Shown here: positions 25,640 through 34,922 of the stretch, in pieces
Position numbering within the stretch: the stretch's first letter is position 1
How the letters are laid out: the number at the start of each line of letters is the position of its first letter
Assembly (NCBI RefSeq): GCF_000801105.2
Contig: NC_079516.1
Coordinates: forward strand, 248,001 to 312,000
Source: Raphanus sativus
Taxonomy: Eukaryota; Streptophyta; Magnoliopsida; Brassicales; Brassicaceae
Length of the DNA: 64,000 nt
Direction of reading: 5' to 3'
Notes under the pieces: model-generated
The model's database searches: none
Told to the model about the DNA's origin: nothing
What the model saw: only the letters and a program-made list of their open reading frames with translations
Made by a program: the position numbers and the translations under genes

Positions 25640-26971
25640 TAGGGGTATCAAAATGGATCAAATGGGTCAACCCAACCCATAACTCAAATGGGTTGATTAT
25701 TAATGGATCATGGGTCAATCCAACCCATTTATTAAATGGATTGGGTTGATCCATAACCCATTAAATTAAATGGGTCAAATGGATTAATGGATGACCCATG
25801 AACCCAACATCTTTATAAAAAATCATTTTTAAGTTAAGACCAAATTGATCGAATTGAGACATAAGTTAAGACCAAGTTGATCGAATTGAAAATTTTATTT
25901 TTCTGGTTTTTGAGAGAAATTGCATTTTTGGATCTTGGCGGGAAATTGCGTTTTTCCGGTTTTGGCGGGAAATTGCGTTTTCTGGTTTTGCCGGGAAATG
26001 CGTTTTTCCGGTTTTGGCGGGAAATTGCATTTTTTCGATTTGACGGGAAATTGCGTTTTCCGGTTTTGGCGGGAAATTGCATTTTCCAGTTTTGACAGGA
26101 AATCACGTTTTTCTGGTTTTAACGGAAAATCGTGTTTTCCGGTTTTGACGGGAAAGCGCATTTTCTGGTTTTTACGGGAGATTGCGTTTTTCCGATTTTG
26201 ATGGGAAATTGCGTTTTCCGGTTTTGGCGGGAAATTGTGTTTTCCGGTTTTGGCGGGAAATTGCGTTTTTCCGAATTTGACGGAAAATTACGTTTTCCGG
26301 TTTTGGCGGGAAATTGCGTTTTCTAGTTTTGCAGAAAATTGCGTTTTTTCCGATTTTTATGGGAAATTGCGTTATCTGATTTTTGTGGGAAATTGCGTTT
26401 TTCCGGTTTTGGCGGGAAATTGTGTTTGTCGGTTTCGGCAGGAAATTGGGGTTTTCTGATTTTGACGGGAAATTGCGTTTTCCGGTTTTGGCGGGAAATT
26501 GCGTTTTCCGGTTTTGATGGGAAATTACGTTTTTCGGTTTTGGCGGGAATTGCGTTTTTCCGGGTTGGCGGGAAATTGTGTTTTTCCGGTTTTGGCGGGA
26601 AATTTCGTTTGCCGGTTTTGGAGGGAAATTGCGTTTTTCCGATTTTTGGCGGGAAATTGTTATTTTTACGATTTTGATGAAAATTTGCATTTTCGATTTT
26701 GACGGGAAATTAAGTTTTTCCAATTTTTGTGGGAAGATGTGTTTTGTGATTTTGGTCATTTTTTAATTAAAAATTAAATGGGTTAGAGTTGACCCAACCC
26801 AATAGATCCATTTAACTTGTTAACCCATTAACTTGTTAACCCATTAACCTGTTAACCCATTAACTTGTTAACCCATCGATCCATTGGATCAAAAATAAAC
26901 AATTCATTTGGATTAATGGGTCAATTTGGGTTGGATCAACCCATGGGTCATGACCCATTTTGACACCCCTA
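25640..26971. mobile_element. Non-autonomous hAT-like element, 1,332 bp, with minisatellite core
   Basis: Ends read TAGGGGTATCAAAATGG and CCATTTTGACACCCCTA, an inverted repeat with one mismatch. The 8-bp sequence CTTGTTAC lies immediately outside both ends (25632-25639 and 26972-26979). The paralogous region (about 39341-39360, reverse strand) has a single CTTGTTAC between the same neighbours, so it is the unoccupied site. Beside the termini are repeated TGGGT/ACCCA tracts (AATGGGTCAACCCAACCCA; TTAACCCATTAACTTG units at 26815-26875). No transposase is encoded. The 8-bp duplication places it in the hAT superfamily. Confidence 0.9.
25905..26760. repeat. Minisatellite of about 26-bp units carrying E2F-type motifs
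   Basis: Roughly 32 degenerate units of the form GGGAAATTGCGTTTTCCGGTTTTGGC fill the core of the hAT-like element. About ten units contain the exact 12-mer TTTGGCGGGAAA and many more differ by one base (TTTGACGGGAAA, TTTGATGGGAAA). TTTGGCGGGAAA is a classic E2F consensus. Long open frames through this array on both strands are a by-product of the repeat and are not genes. Confidence 0.9.
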
Positions 26972-26983
26972 CTTGTTACGCAC

Positions 26984-27083
26984 NNNNNNNNNNNNNNNNN
27001 NNNNNNNNNNNNNNNNNNNNNNNNNNNNNNNNNNNNNNNNNNNNNNNNNNNNNNNNNNNNNNNNNNNNNNNNNNNNNNNNNNN
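26984..27083. other. Assembly gap, 100 N
   Basis: Exactly 100 N directly beside the right target duplication of the hAT-like element. Flanks TTACGCAC and AAAAT are contiguous in the inverted paralogue near 39333-39345. Confidence 0.95.
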
Positions 27084-27180
27084 AAAATAATGGGAATATG
27101 CATGCATCTTCAAAAAAAAAAAACATACAACAATTATCCAAAAACTACATTGTTTCAAAAGCTACTAATTAATTCCTAAA

Positions 27181-27600
27181 ATGAAGTTAATTTCATTGAT
27201 GTGTATCGCCTTTGTCATGCTCTTGACACCATTCCCGGCTACGGCTAATAACCTTGATTGCTATGATAATATTGATGGCTGCGGCCGGGGCATATTAGGT
27301 GAAAGGAACTCGACCAACCGGTGGAGCCCCGTTGTAAACTTTGGACCGGGAATGTATCGGAGGACACAAGATATTGTGNNNNNNNNNNNNNNNNNNNNNN
27401 NNNNNNNNNNNNNNNNNNNNNNNNNNNNNNNNNNNNNNNNNNNNNNNNNNNNNNNNNNNNNNNNNNNNNNNNNNNNNNCATGTTTTGCACTGACATATCG
27501 TTTTGGCCGTTTTCTTCCCATTATTTTAGACGAGTGTAAATTACCTGGTGTCGAACGATTTAAGTGCCACGAAACTACCATAAAAGGTAAGTGGAGATAA
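27181..27600 (+). pseudogene. Broken copy of the small cysteine-rich secreted protein gene
   Basis: Begins with an intact signal peptide nearly identical to the gene at 38754 (MKLISLMCIAFVMLLTPFPATA) and the following CYDNIDGC. An inserted or diverged segment at about 27285-27330 then moves the reading frame. The paralogue's CCKLWTGN appears in another frame as RCKLWTGN, so one cysteine of the CC pair is also lost (TGT to CGT). A 100-N gap (27379-27478) interrupts the codons of TRYC-ACFA. The end (CFALTYR...CKLPGVERFKCHETTIKGKWR) is recognisable. It is in the same orientation as the intact gene although its flanks are inverted. Probably non-functional. Confidence 0.8.
27379..27478. other. Assembly gap, 100 N, inside the broken secreted-protein copy
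   Basis: Exactly 100 N. Left flank AGATATTGTG and right flank CATGTTTTGCA are contiguous in the intact paralogue (about 38920-38940). Confidence 0.95.
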
Positions 27601-27874
27601 TAAGATATTAGCAATCAATTGGCCGGGTATTTCTTTATTTCTTTTTAATCATTTTAATAATGTTACTGTTCAATAAGGAGAGAGATGGGAATATGCATGC
27701 ATCTTCAAAAAAAGCAACAATGTAGTTTTTGGATAATTGTTGTATGTTTTTTTTTGAACAAAATTGTTGTTATTTGAAATCTTTAAATAACAAACTGAAA
27801 TGAGAAAAAAAAGTGGAATGTTGAAGGTGGAAATCGAATCTAAAGTTAAGGGAGAATACGTACACTGAGTTCTA

Positions 27875-28315
27875 TCAATATAATTAAAACAGCAGCCTTT
27901 ATTTTGACATCCCTTATTTCAAAAAAATAACAAGAATGTCATTCCTATTTTTAAGGTTAGTTATTTTAATTATTTTAAAATTATTCATTAAATTCCATAT
28001 ATTGTAATATCCATATATTGTAATATATTTTCAAAACTGATTTCTCATTAACTTCTTATCTAAAAACGTGGGTGTACAAGTTTGAAATATATATATATAT
28101 ATATATCAATAGTTTTAAAACACGAACATAACCTATTAATATAGGTGTGGTCTAATTATTTTAATATAATTATTAAAGCTTTTTATTAATCATTAAAAAA
28201 ATATTATAAAAATAAAAACACAAATATAATTAAAAAATAAATATAAAAATTAAAATTTTAGAATAAATATAAAAAATAAATATGCCCGCCCTTTAAAGGG
28301 CGGGTCAAAATCTAG
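27875..28315 (+). mobile_element. Non-autonomous Helitron, 441 bp
   Basis: Starts with TC (TCAATATAATTAAAAC) directly after a host A and ends with CTAG directly before a host T, the A/T insertion rule of Helitrons. A perfect 20-base palindrome, CCCGCCCTTTAAAGGGCGGG at 28285-28304, lies 7 bases before the terminal CTAG, the known 3' hairpin position. No target duplication is made, as expected. The inverted paralogue near 38525-38545 shows the two flanks joined without the element. The interior is AT-rich and non-coding. Confidence 0.9.
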
Positions 28316-28700
28316 TTTTCATTTATAAAACATTAATCTCCAAAGTAAAAGCATGACCGATTCATTAGGAAGTGATTTTTTTTTTGGTTCAAATGACCGA
28401 TTCATGATTAGGACGTGATTATAAATAGAGTTCTTGATGAATGGGTGTCTTTCATGCAAATATGCATGCATCTTGATTTGTGAAGTAGCTTGAATTTTAT
28501 CGACAGTCATGTAAAAAGGGAAGTTGAAATTAAACTAAAAACATCACTGAATCATATAAAGCGGTCCCTTTTATTTACGCTCATCACACAGAAGTGAATA
28601 AGAAAACCCTTTAACAAAAACAAAAAGAAAACAAAAGAATTACATTATTTCTCAAGAAATACATAATTAAACGAAACTTATATAATAGGGAAATTTGGAA

Positions 28701-29127
28701 GCATAACCATTGTAGAAATTAAATGAAGTATATACACATAACAAAGGAGAGGCTATGATATTTGTATAATAATTGCCATATTGTCCTTGACATGCAATTT
28801 TCTGATTTTTTTTTTCATTTTTTACTTTTCTCATAACCATGTTTTCCCTTTCTAATTTTAATTGCTTTTAATTTCTATTAAAGCAATTATTGAACTTTGT
28901 AGTTAACATTATAAAAACATAGATTTTTTTTTATATATAGTATGTTTTGAAAATTTCAAAACAAACATATATTTTGTAAATTTTATATAATTTTTTATAA
29001 TCACGATTGTAAATCTATACTATTTTACACACATATATAGTATAGTCAGATTTTATTTTTAAAATAAGACATAATATTGTTGTATTCCATTTCATTTAGA
29101 AACATAACATAGTACAATTTCTTTCTT
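28701..29127. other. AT-rich spacer inside the left duplicate
   Basis: Runs of A and T with no partner in the right-hand copy. No feature recognised. Confidence 0.3.
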
Positions 29128-29540
29128 CCTCCGCATCCTTCCCTCTCTTTCACTATAGCTCTCTCTCTCCCTTCTCTACCACCATAACTCTGCCATTTTC
29201 TCCTTCTCTCCATGTTTCTTTGTCTATTCCCTCTCTGCCTCCCTCTCTTCCTCCCTTTCTCCTTTACCACCATAGCCACCACCACTTTTTCCCATGTTCC
29301 TTTGTCTACTCCATCCCTCGTTTCCCCCTTTCTCTCTCTCTCTCTCTCTCTCCCTCCTCTACCATAGTCACAACCACTTTCTCTTTCTCCTCTACTCTAT
29401 CCCTCACCACTTTCTCTCTCCCTCACTCCCTTTATCCGACATCTCCGTCATTTTTTATCTATTCGGCATTCCATTTTCTTCTATCTATTTGACATCTTCC
29501 CTCTTTCTCCCCTCCATCCGTTTTTTTTTCTCTTTCTATC
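29128..29540. repeat. Long CT-rich (polypyrimidine) tract
   Basis: More than 400 bases that are nearly all pyrimidine on the plus strand, built of CCCTCTCT, TTTCTCTC and CACCACTTT units, including (TC)n at 29332-29352. Open frames here are compositional artefacts. Confidence 0.85.
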
Positions 29541-29850
29541 ATGTAAACTTCTCTAATTTTCTTCATAATCCCTATTCTATATCATGCGTCATATGTTCTA
29601 TACTATTTTAAATTACAGTATAGTACAATACATTTCTTTTTCTCTTCTTTTGCAATTCGTATCTCATTCTCTGCTTCCTGATTCTTGTTACTCACTACTT
29701 GATCAGTTACACTGTTTTGTTCTTACAACACTGTCGCCACTCATTATTTCTCTCTAAGAAAATTTTAGAGAATTTCATATATACAAAGTTTGTGGGTGTG
29801 TCGAGTATTCCATACCATAACATATAACATGTATAGCATAGTCACGTAAT
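29541..29850. other. Spacer between the CT-rich and telomere-like tracts
   Basis: AT-rich, pyrimidine-biased DNA. Nothing recognised. Confidence 0.3.
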
Positions 29851-30225
29851 GGATAAGAGTTTGGGTTTAGGGTTTAGAGTTTAGGATTAGGATTTGGGTT
29901 TAGGGTATATGGTTTGGGTATATGGTTTGGGTTTAGGATATATGGGTTGGGTTTAGTGTATATGGTTTGGGTTTAGGGTTTAGAGTATATGGTTTGGGTT
30001 TAGGGTTTAGAGTATATGGTTTGGGTTTAGGGTATATGGTTTGGGTTTAGGGTTTGGGTTTATGATATATGGTTTGGGTTTATGGTATATGGTTTGGGTT
30101 TAGGGTTTATAGTATATGGTTTGGGTATATGGTTTGGGTTTAGGGTTTGGTTTAGTGTATATGGTTTGGGTTAAGTATTTGGGTTTAGGGTATATGGTTT
30201 GGGTATATAAGTTAGGTTAGGGTTA
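29851..30225. repeat. Degenerate telomere-like array
   Basis: About 375 bases dominated by GGGTTTAGGG and TTTGGGTTTAGGGTATATGG units. The plant telomere heptamer TTTAGGG occurs many times, mixed with TTTGGG and TATATGG. Order is irregular and units are degenerate. It is internal to a chromosome arm with genes on both sides. Confidence 0.85.
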
Positions 30226-30599
30226 AGCATACTCTCTACAAACCATTCATCTTTTTCAGTTTTTTTATTTTCTTCATCTTCTTTATAATGGTTGTTGGTA
30301 TAAATTAATTGTTCTGTACTATATATTTGAGAAAGATAGTATAGTACGATATCAATCGTTATATTAATTAAATCCTACGCGCCAGAAAGGAGAACGTGAT
30401 CCATCTCTATGTCAAATTGACACAGCTTTTCATGGATGGCTATATTCTTAATTGTCTGGGCTCTTATGATTATTAAGCAAATTGACCCTATATAATAGTC
30501 AGTTTATAAACGAAACTTGATCTCTCTTCTGGAGTCAAACCAATTGATCCTGCCTATGATTTGCCAGTCGATGTCATCAACCTGATTGTTTTTAACCAA

Positions 30600-31127
30600 A
30601 TGATTGCTACCATTTCCGGTTCTAATATTTTGGTTCAGTTATGATTTGACAAACCTTTACTATTAAATTGAGTAAAAAAAAAACATTTACAATCTCAAAC
30701 CTCTCCCATGAATAGTTTACAACCAAGAAAAGTGATGAGCAAGGAGGCAGTATAATATGATTCTCATCTCTTCTTACTTTCTCTATGCCTTTGAAAACAT
30801 ATAAATTGCTTCTAAGTGTTTTTTTTTCATCCATTGAAAAGATAATAAGTGTATTTCATCTAAAACAAGAATCTGATTCAACTCCTATACTACTAGTCCT
30901 TTAGGTTTCCGCCGTCTGTTGCCACGGAGCTGGTCGAGCTTTACAAGCATCTCGGCATAGAGAATCTCGTTCCAAGTATCAGGAACCCCTGGGAGGCACC
31001 AGTGACTGCAGTCTTGGTACAACAACGGTGATTTGCTTTCTTCTGCAGTAAATTTCTGTCTCCTATAAACAGACAGAGTGAGCGTCCTTCCTGTAGTCTG
31101 TTAACCTCGTGATGTTGAGATGCGTGA
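30600..31127 (-). pseudogene. Truncated copy of the TBL1 last exon and 3' flank
   Basis: Reads on the minus strand as the last exon of the TBL1 gene (partner 36860-37090) and continues into the matching 3' flank (partner up to about 37320). The DxxH block [17 protein letters not shown] is intact. Upstream, an extra base in the CACTCTGTCTGTT segment (about 31076-31090) shifts the frame relative to the functional gene and creates a stop. The match ends near 31127, so only the C-terminal quarter is present. It carries AEESKSP where the intact gene has VIERRSP. Confidence 0.85.
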
Positions 31128-31149
31128 CCGGCGTGTGTAGCTTGCTTAC

Positions 31150-31375
31150 CTACCAATTTATACTCATGCTTGTATTGCAAGGAAAGGTACTATCGTGTCG
31201 TGATCACCATTGTTTCACGAAAAATGTATAAACGATTTGACGCTTGTAAAAACAAACAAACTTACAGCTGCTCTTGTGTCACTTGGTATATCAGCAAGTG
31301 GATAATTCTTGAATAAGAGAAACTATCTAGCTGTGTATTATAAAGGAACTCAACCAAAGATTCACCTTCCTGGTT
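31150..31375 (-). repeat. Second inverted copy of the 39.78-40.02 kb segment
   Basis: Includes AAGGAAAGGTACTATCGTG, TGATCACCATTGTTTCACGAAA and CTTGGTATATCAGCAAGTGGA, each matching the reverse complement of 40018-39780. The segment GAATAAGAGAAACTA at its right edge also occurs at 25366, so parts of this source sequence appear twice in the left region. Confidence 0.75.
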
Positions 31376-31389
31376 CTCTATGCTACTTA

Positions 31390-31974
31390 GGAAGAGATTA
31401 ATTCCCTACATGTTGACATCAAGGCAAAGAATGGCCAGATGATTGCCACGTTGGAGAAACAAATCTTGGTTTTGGTATGAGGCACTGGATAAATCTGACA
31501 TCGTGCAGGTAGGTTGACATTGCAAAGTATGATGCAGTGACTTATTTTTCTATCTCTCAAGCGATTCTCTATTATCTTCAACTTAATGAGAACTCTTTTG
31601 AACTCGAGGTGATCGAATTGTTTATGTTTATGCAGTACTTATTCATCCTTCTTTTTTCTTCTGTTTACACTCTATGAAGTTGTTTCTCTGCAAATATTAG
31701 AGTTTGGGCAAAGGCCAAACCATACTAACGATGAAGCCAATAGTATGATCTACGCTTCGTCTCATCCTTTTATCCAGGAACAACTCAATCAAAAGGTCAG
31801 AGGCGCTTTCTTTATCAATCTCCTCTGTTTTGTATGTCTTTGGGAAAACTTCGAAACTAGGTTTGTAATGTGCAGTAGAAATTGAATAACTGACGAAGTA
31901 TCTTCTGCAGACATGTGAATATGAAGTTGCAAACCTAAAGCAGCAACTCTCTAATTCGCTGGAACTAGCACAGG

Positions 31975-32008
<34 letters not shown>

Positions 32009-32331
32009 CATTTCATAATCATTTAATCGAACGCCTTTCACCAATCTTCAAGCCTAATGAGTGTATATGATTCGAAAACTAAAGTCTATGTGATTTCTGA
32101 CATGAAAGGAAAAAGAGGTGAAACTGAAAGCTAAGGAACTAAGCGAATCAAAGGATCAACTAGAACCACCGTAACAGGAAAAACTCGCAGAAGATAATTC
32201 AAGTCTCGCATCAGCAGCTGAGCTCAAGGCATTATCCGAAGAAGTTGCAAAGCTAATGAATCAAAACGAGAGACTATCATCTGAGCTAGCAACAACACAG
32301 AGGAGCTCAGTCACACAACGCAGCAACTAAA
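31390..32331 (+). pseudogene. Decayed 3' remnant of a kinesin gene
   Basis: Separated exon-like pieces encode coiled-coil tail sequence: VDIKAKNGQMIATLEKQI at about 31415, FGQRPNHTNDEANSMIYASSHPFIQEQLNQK at about 31704-31796, TCEYEVANLKQQLSNSLELAQ at about 31912-31974 and ASAAELKALSEEVAKLMNQNERLSSELATTQ at about 32208-32298. The ELKALSEEVAKL-x-NERL end is typical of plant kinesin-7 (MKRP-like) tails. An in-frame stop (GAACCACCGTAACAG, about 32170) and the lack of any motor domain show it is dead. Arabidopsis has a kinesin (At3g12020, from memory) immediately before the TMCO1-like gene, which supports this as the lost orthologue's tail. The family call rests on coiled-coil similarity, so it is moderate. 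Confidence 0.55.
31976..32009. repeat. (CT)n(TA)n microsatellite
   Basis: A run of TCTCTC followed by TATATATA in a former kinesin intron. Confidence 0.85.
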
Positions 32332-32455
32332 CAGGATAGTTCCATAAATCCAATCAATAAAAAAACCCAAACAAAAACATAATCACCACAACTTAAAACA
32401 GTTTCTTATTACGAAGAATTTAAAAAAAAAAACAGTAATCAAAACTAACAGATCA

Positions 32456-33046
32456 TCAGTTAGTCTTGGGATCAGGCATGGGGAACAAACCACCAGCACC
32501 AGCAGCACCACGCGGCGGAGAAAACCCTAGAAACTTCTGAAGATTCGTCCTTATACTAATCGAACACAGCAAATACAAAAACGCCATCGAACAATCCGTC
32601 GCATCCTCCCCTTTCAACCCCCTATGACTCATCTTCTTCACGATCGCGATCGGGTGGAACGGGAGCTTGGCCACGACTCTCCCTTCGAACAGCGAGTTCA
32701 GCAGCCCGAAGACGACGAATAGCACGAGCGCCACCACGGCTCCCGATTTGAACTTGAATAACGACAGATCTCGGCTCGACTCCTTCAGGCTCGTCTCGAC
32801 GCGGTCGATCTTCTTCGTCTTCGATTTCTTGATCGTCAGCTTGGAGGAAGGGTTCTCGGTCTTCATCGTCTCGAGCTTCTTCGCGGCGCGGTCGATGGAG
32901 TGTTTGAGGGACTTGTAGGAGCTCGTGCGGTAGATTAGGATCCAGGAGATGGCTTCGCAGACTAGGGCGGTGCAGAAGGAGATTCCGACGACGGTTAGGC
33001 TGTCTGCGTACTTGAAGGAGGCGAAGAGTGGGATCGTAGTCGCCAT
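32456..33046 (-). CDS. TMCO1-like ER membrane protein, 196 aa, single exon
   Basis: Family: TMCO1/DUF841 (Oxa1-superfamily relatives), in animals an ER calcium-load-activated channel and component of the multipass membrane-protein translocon; the plant role is little known. Seen here: a hydrophobic segment near residues 15-37 (SLTVVGISFCTALVCEAISWILIY), a Lys-rich coiled-coil hairpin at about 43-95 (KKLETMK...KSKTKKIDRVETSLKE), a second membrane segment at about 105-123 (GAVVALVLFVVFGLLNSLF), the conserved AKLPF-x-PI loop, and a third membrane segment at about 148-165. The C-terminus is Gly/Ala/Pro-rich, ending PMPDPKTN, as in family members. The single exon and length near 190 residues fit. 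The Arabidopsis counterpart is At3g12030. It converges on the kinesin remnant. Confidence 0.9.
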   Translation of the reverse strand: MATTIPLFASFKYADSLTVVGISFCTALVCEAISWILIYRTSSYKSLKHSIDRAAKKLETMKTENPSSKLTIKKSKTKKIDRVETSLKESSRDLSLFKFKSGAVVALVLFVVFGLLNSLFEGRVVAKLPFHPIAIVKKMSHRGLKGEDATDCSMAFLYLLCSISIRTNLQKFLGFSPPRGAAGAGGLFPMPDPKTN

Positions 33047-34004
33047 TAGGATTTGGTTTCTCGAGGAAGAGTATGGATTCTATCGCTCACTGGGAGATCT
33101 GATTAGGAATTGTATAAAAAGTCAAAAGTGGGTAAAATGAGGAAATAAGGTAAAGTTTGGGGACTTTAAAATACTTTTTTTTAGTTTTCATGTTTAAACC
33201 CAAAACCTTTCTTATATTATTTATTTGCCCCAGCTGATTTTGTTTCTTCATACACAACCCAAATCACAACTTTTAGCAAAATCAGGATAAACAATGTACA
33301 CACACCAGAGAGTGTAATCATGCAGATGTATGTCTATTTATAGATAAGAAGAAGCAAAAAAAGAAGTTGTACCAAACTCATTAATTTGTGTTTGCTTAAA
33401 CTTTTATTGGTTTTGATTTGAATTAGAGTTTATCTGAAATTCAATTTTATTTAATAATTTAAAAAATATTTTAAAGTATCTGATTTTTTTTTGATATTTT
33501 AGATTTATCTAGTAAATTAACATTAGTTAAAAATTCAGATGTATCTTAAAGTATTTAAAACCACAAATTCGGTATGAACTGTATAAAAATATTCAAAATC
33601 TATGAATTATGTAAAATCAAAAAGATTATAAATTTACTTAATTATATTCTTTGATTATTAATTTGAGCTTATGTTTTGAAAGAATATTATCTGGTAGCTA
33701 AATTACCACTTTCGGAATATAAAATTCAGTTTTTGTTGAGTTTAAATTTTGAGTTCTGGATTCAAGTATTTTCTCCCAATATATATTCATAACACAATAC
33801 TTATGTTCGATTTATGGCAGAGAGTGAAAAGAATAAAACTGAGATGTTTCTTCTTACTTATGTTTTTCAAACCTCTATTCATTCCATATGGCGAGAGAGG
33901 AATGGAAAGAAACATGGAGATGTGCATCAATCCTCGGCATCTCTACTCAAATACATAGACAAAGGTGTAAGAAATCGCATCTCTACTTTATGCATGGGAA
34001 AAAG
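33047..34004. other. AT-rich intergenic region
   Basis: Leader of the TMCO1-like gene followed by AT-rich DNA. A short frame at 33814-34140 reads partly as LLTYVFQTSIHSIWRERNGKKHGD, which resembles the C-terminal tail of plant LINE reverse transcriptases (compare SIWRERN with VWKERNKR at about 45010). It is probably an old LINE fragment. Confidence 0.45.
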
Positions 34005-34249
34005 CAGAGGCGAAGCCATGAAAAAAATTAGTGGATGCATAATACTCATAAAATATATTATGTATGTAAATAAATGTGATATGGGATTGGGGTGCATCGA
34101 ACTTCATACCATAAGATTTACTGGATGTATCTACTACTAACTGAGTTAATTTAGTCATAATTTTTCTACGTAACATGACAATTCTTAAAATATTATGGGT
34201 GCACTTGCACCCATAATAGTACAATTTTTAAAATATTTAGCTTCGCCCC
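34005..34249. mobile_element. Small hAT-like MITE, 245 bp
   Basis: Left end CAGAGGCGAAGCCA and right end TTAGCTTCGCCCCG share the inverted core GGCGAAGC. The borders are similar A-rich sequences, GGAAAAAG at 33997-34004 and GGAAAAA at 34250-34256. It also contains a GGGTGCACTTGCACCC palindrome at about 34197. No coding capacity. Confidence 0.6.
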
Positions 34250-34922
34250 GGAAAAAAAGTGGAAAGTTCAATAATGCGATGACGATCTGGTTGCAACCAA
34301 AGGATAAAGAAGTTAATTTTTTTTTTTAATTAAGCTCAAAAAGCCAAAAAGAAAATCTAAATGAAAGCTACATATGATGTAAAAAGTTTTTTTGATTTGA
34401 ATAAATTTAACATTCTTTTAAAAAAAAGTTTAGAACACCTCCAATGATATCATGTCTTAGTAATTAAGAAAAATGAAGAAAGATTGGAAAAAGACATTAG
34501 ACAAAATCTTAAAACATAGTTTTAGATACTCTTCCTAAACTGTTTACACACATCTCTTATAACTTATGTCGGTTTCGTGCTTCCGCCCCAAGTCTAAACA
34601 GCCACATCCACAAATACTTCGTTCCTATCTTTTTTTGGTGACCATTCCATTCAAGAACATGATTTTAAACATACAGTCACAACATTCCAAGTGTAGAAAA
34701 AACGAAATCTAAACATTCCAAACCTGCCACACCAAACAAAAAGCAATGCCTTCTCCTAGTTTACTCCAAATACAAAGGCTGTTAACAGAAACGAAACACT
34801 CAACACTTTACCGAACACACGCATTGTCTTCCCCATAAACAAGAGTCTTTTTAATCTCTCTCTGACATCAGAGAGACTCTTCACGTGCCAAACAAAAAAA
34901 AACTCAACACCTTCCTCCCACA
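34250..34922. promoter_or_regulatory. Upstream region of TBL1
   Basis: AT-rich DNA followed by a leader with CTCTCTCTGACATCAGAGAGA, a short inverted repeat at about 34855-34876, before the ATG at 34923. A regulatory role is not demonstrated. Confidence 0.35.

Larger units (their letters stand above)
25361..28700. repeat. Left copy of an inverted, rearranged segmental duplication (partner 38.1-39.8 kb)
   Basis: Sequence reads as the reverse complement of the right-hand region in several blocks: 25364-25418 matches 39732-39790, 25475-25639 plus 26980-26983 match about 39341-39400, 27700-27874 matches 38530-38690, and 28316-28700 matches about 38120-38530. Inside it, 27100-27684 matches 38640-39190 in the same orientation, so the small gene is flipped relative to its flanks. 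The motif GGGAATATGCATGCATCTTC occurs at 25451, 27092 and 27687, near the switch points. Three N gaps lie inside. Confidence 0.8.

Noticed and set aside
25905..26760. CRISPR-like appearance of regularly spaced repeats
   Set aside because: The whole unit repeats without unique spacers, and this is plant nuclear DNA inside a transposon.
25834..26766. Long open frames on both strands (up to 195 aa) through 25.8-26.8 kb
   Set aside because: They follow the 26-bp minisatellite period and repeat the same few residues; a repeat lacking stops, not proteins.
26860..27614. Open frames containing long X runs
   Set aside because: They span the 100-N gaps and have no sequence support.
29220..29611. Ser/Pro/Leu-rich open frames at 29.2-29.6 kb
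   Set aside because: They lie in a polypyrimidine tract; the composition alone explains them.
29851..30225. A chromosome end
   Set aside because: Units are degenerate and genes continue on both sides, so the array is interstitial.
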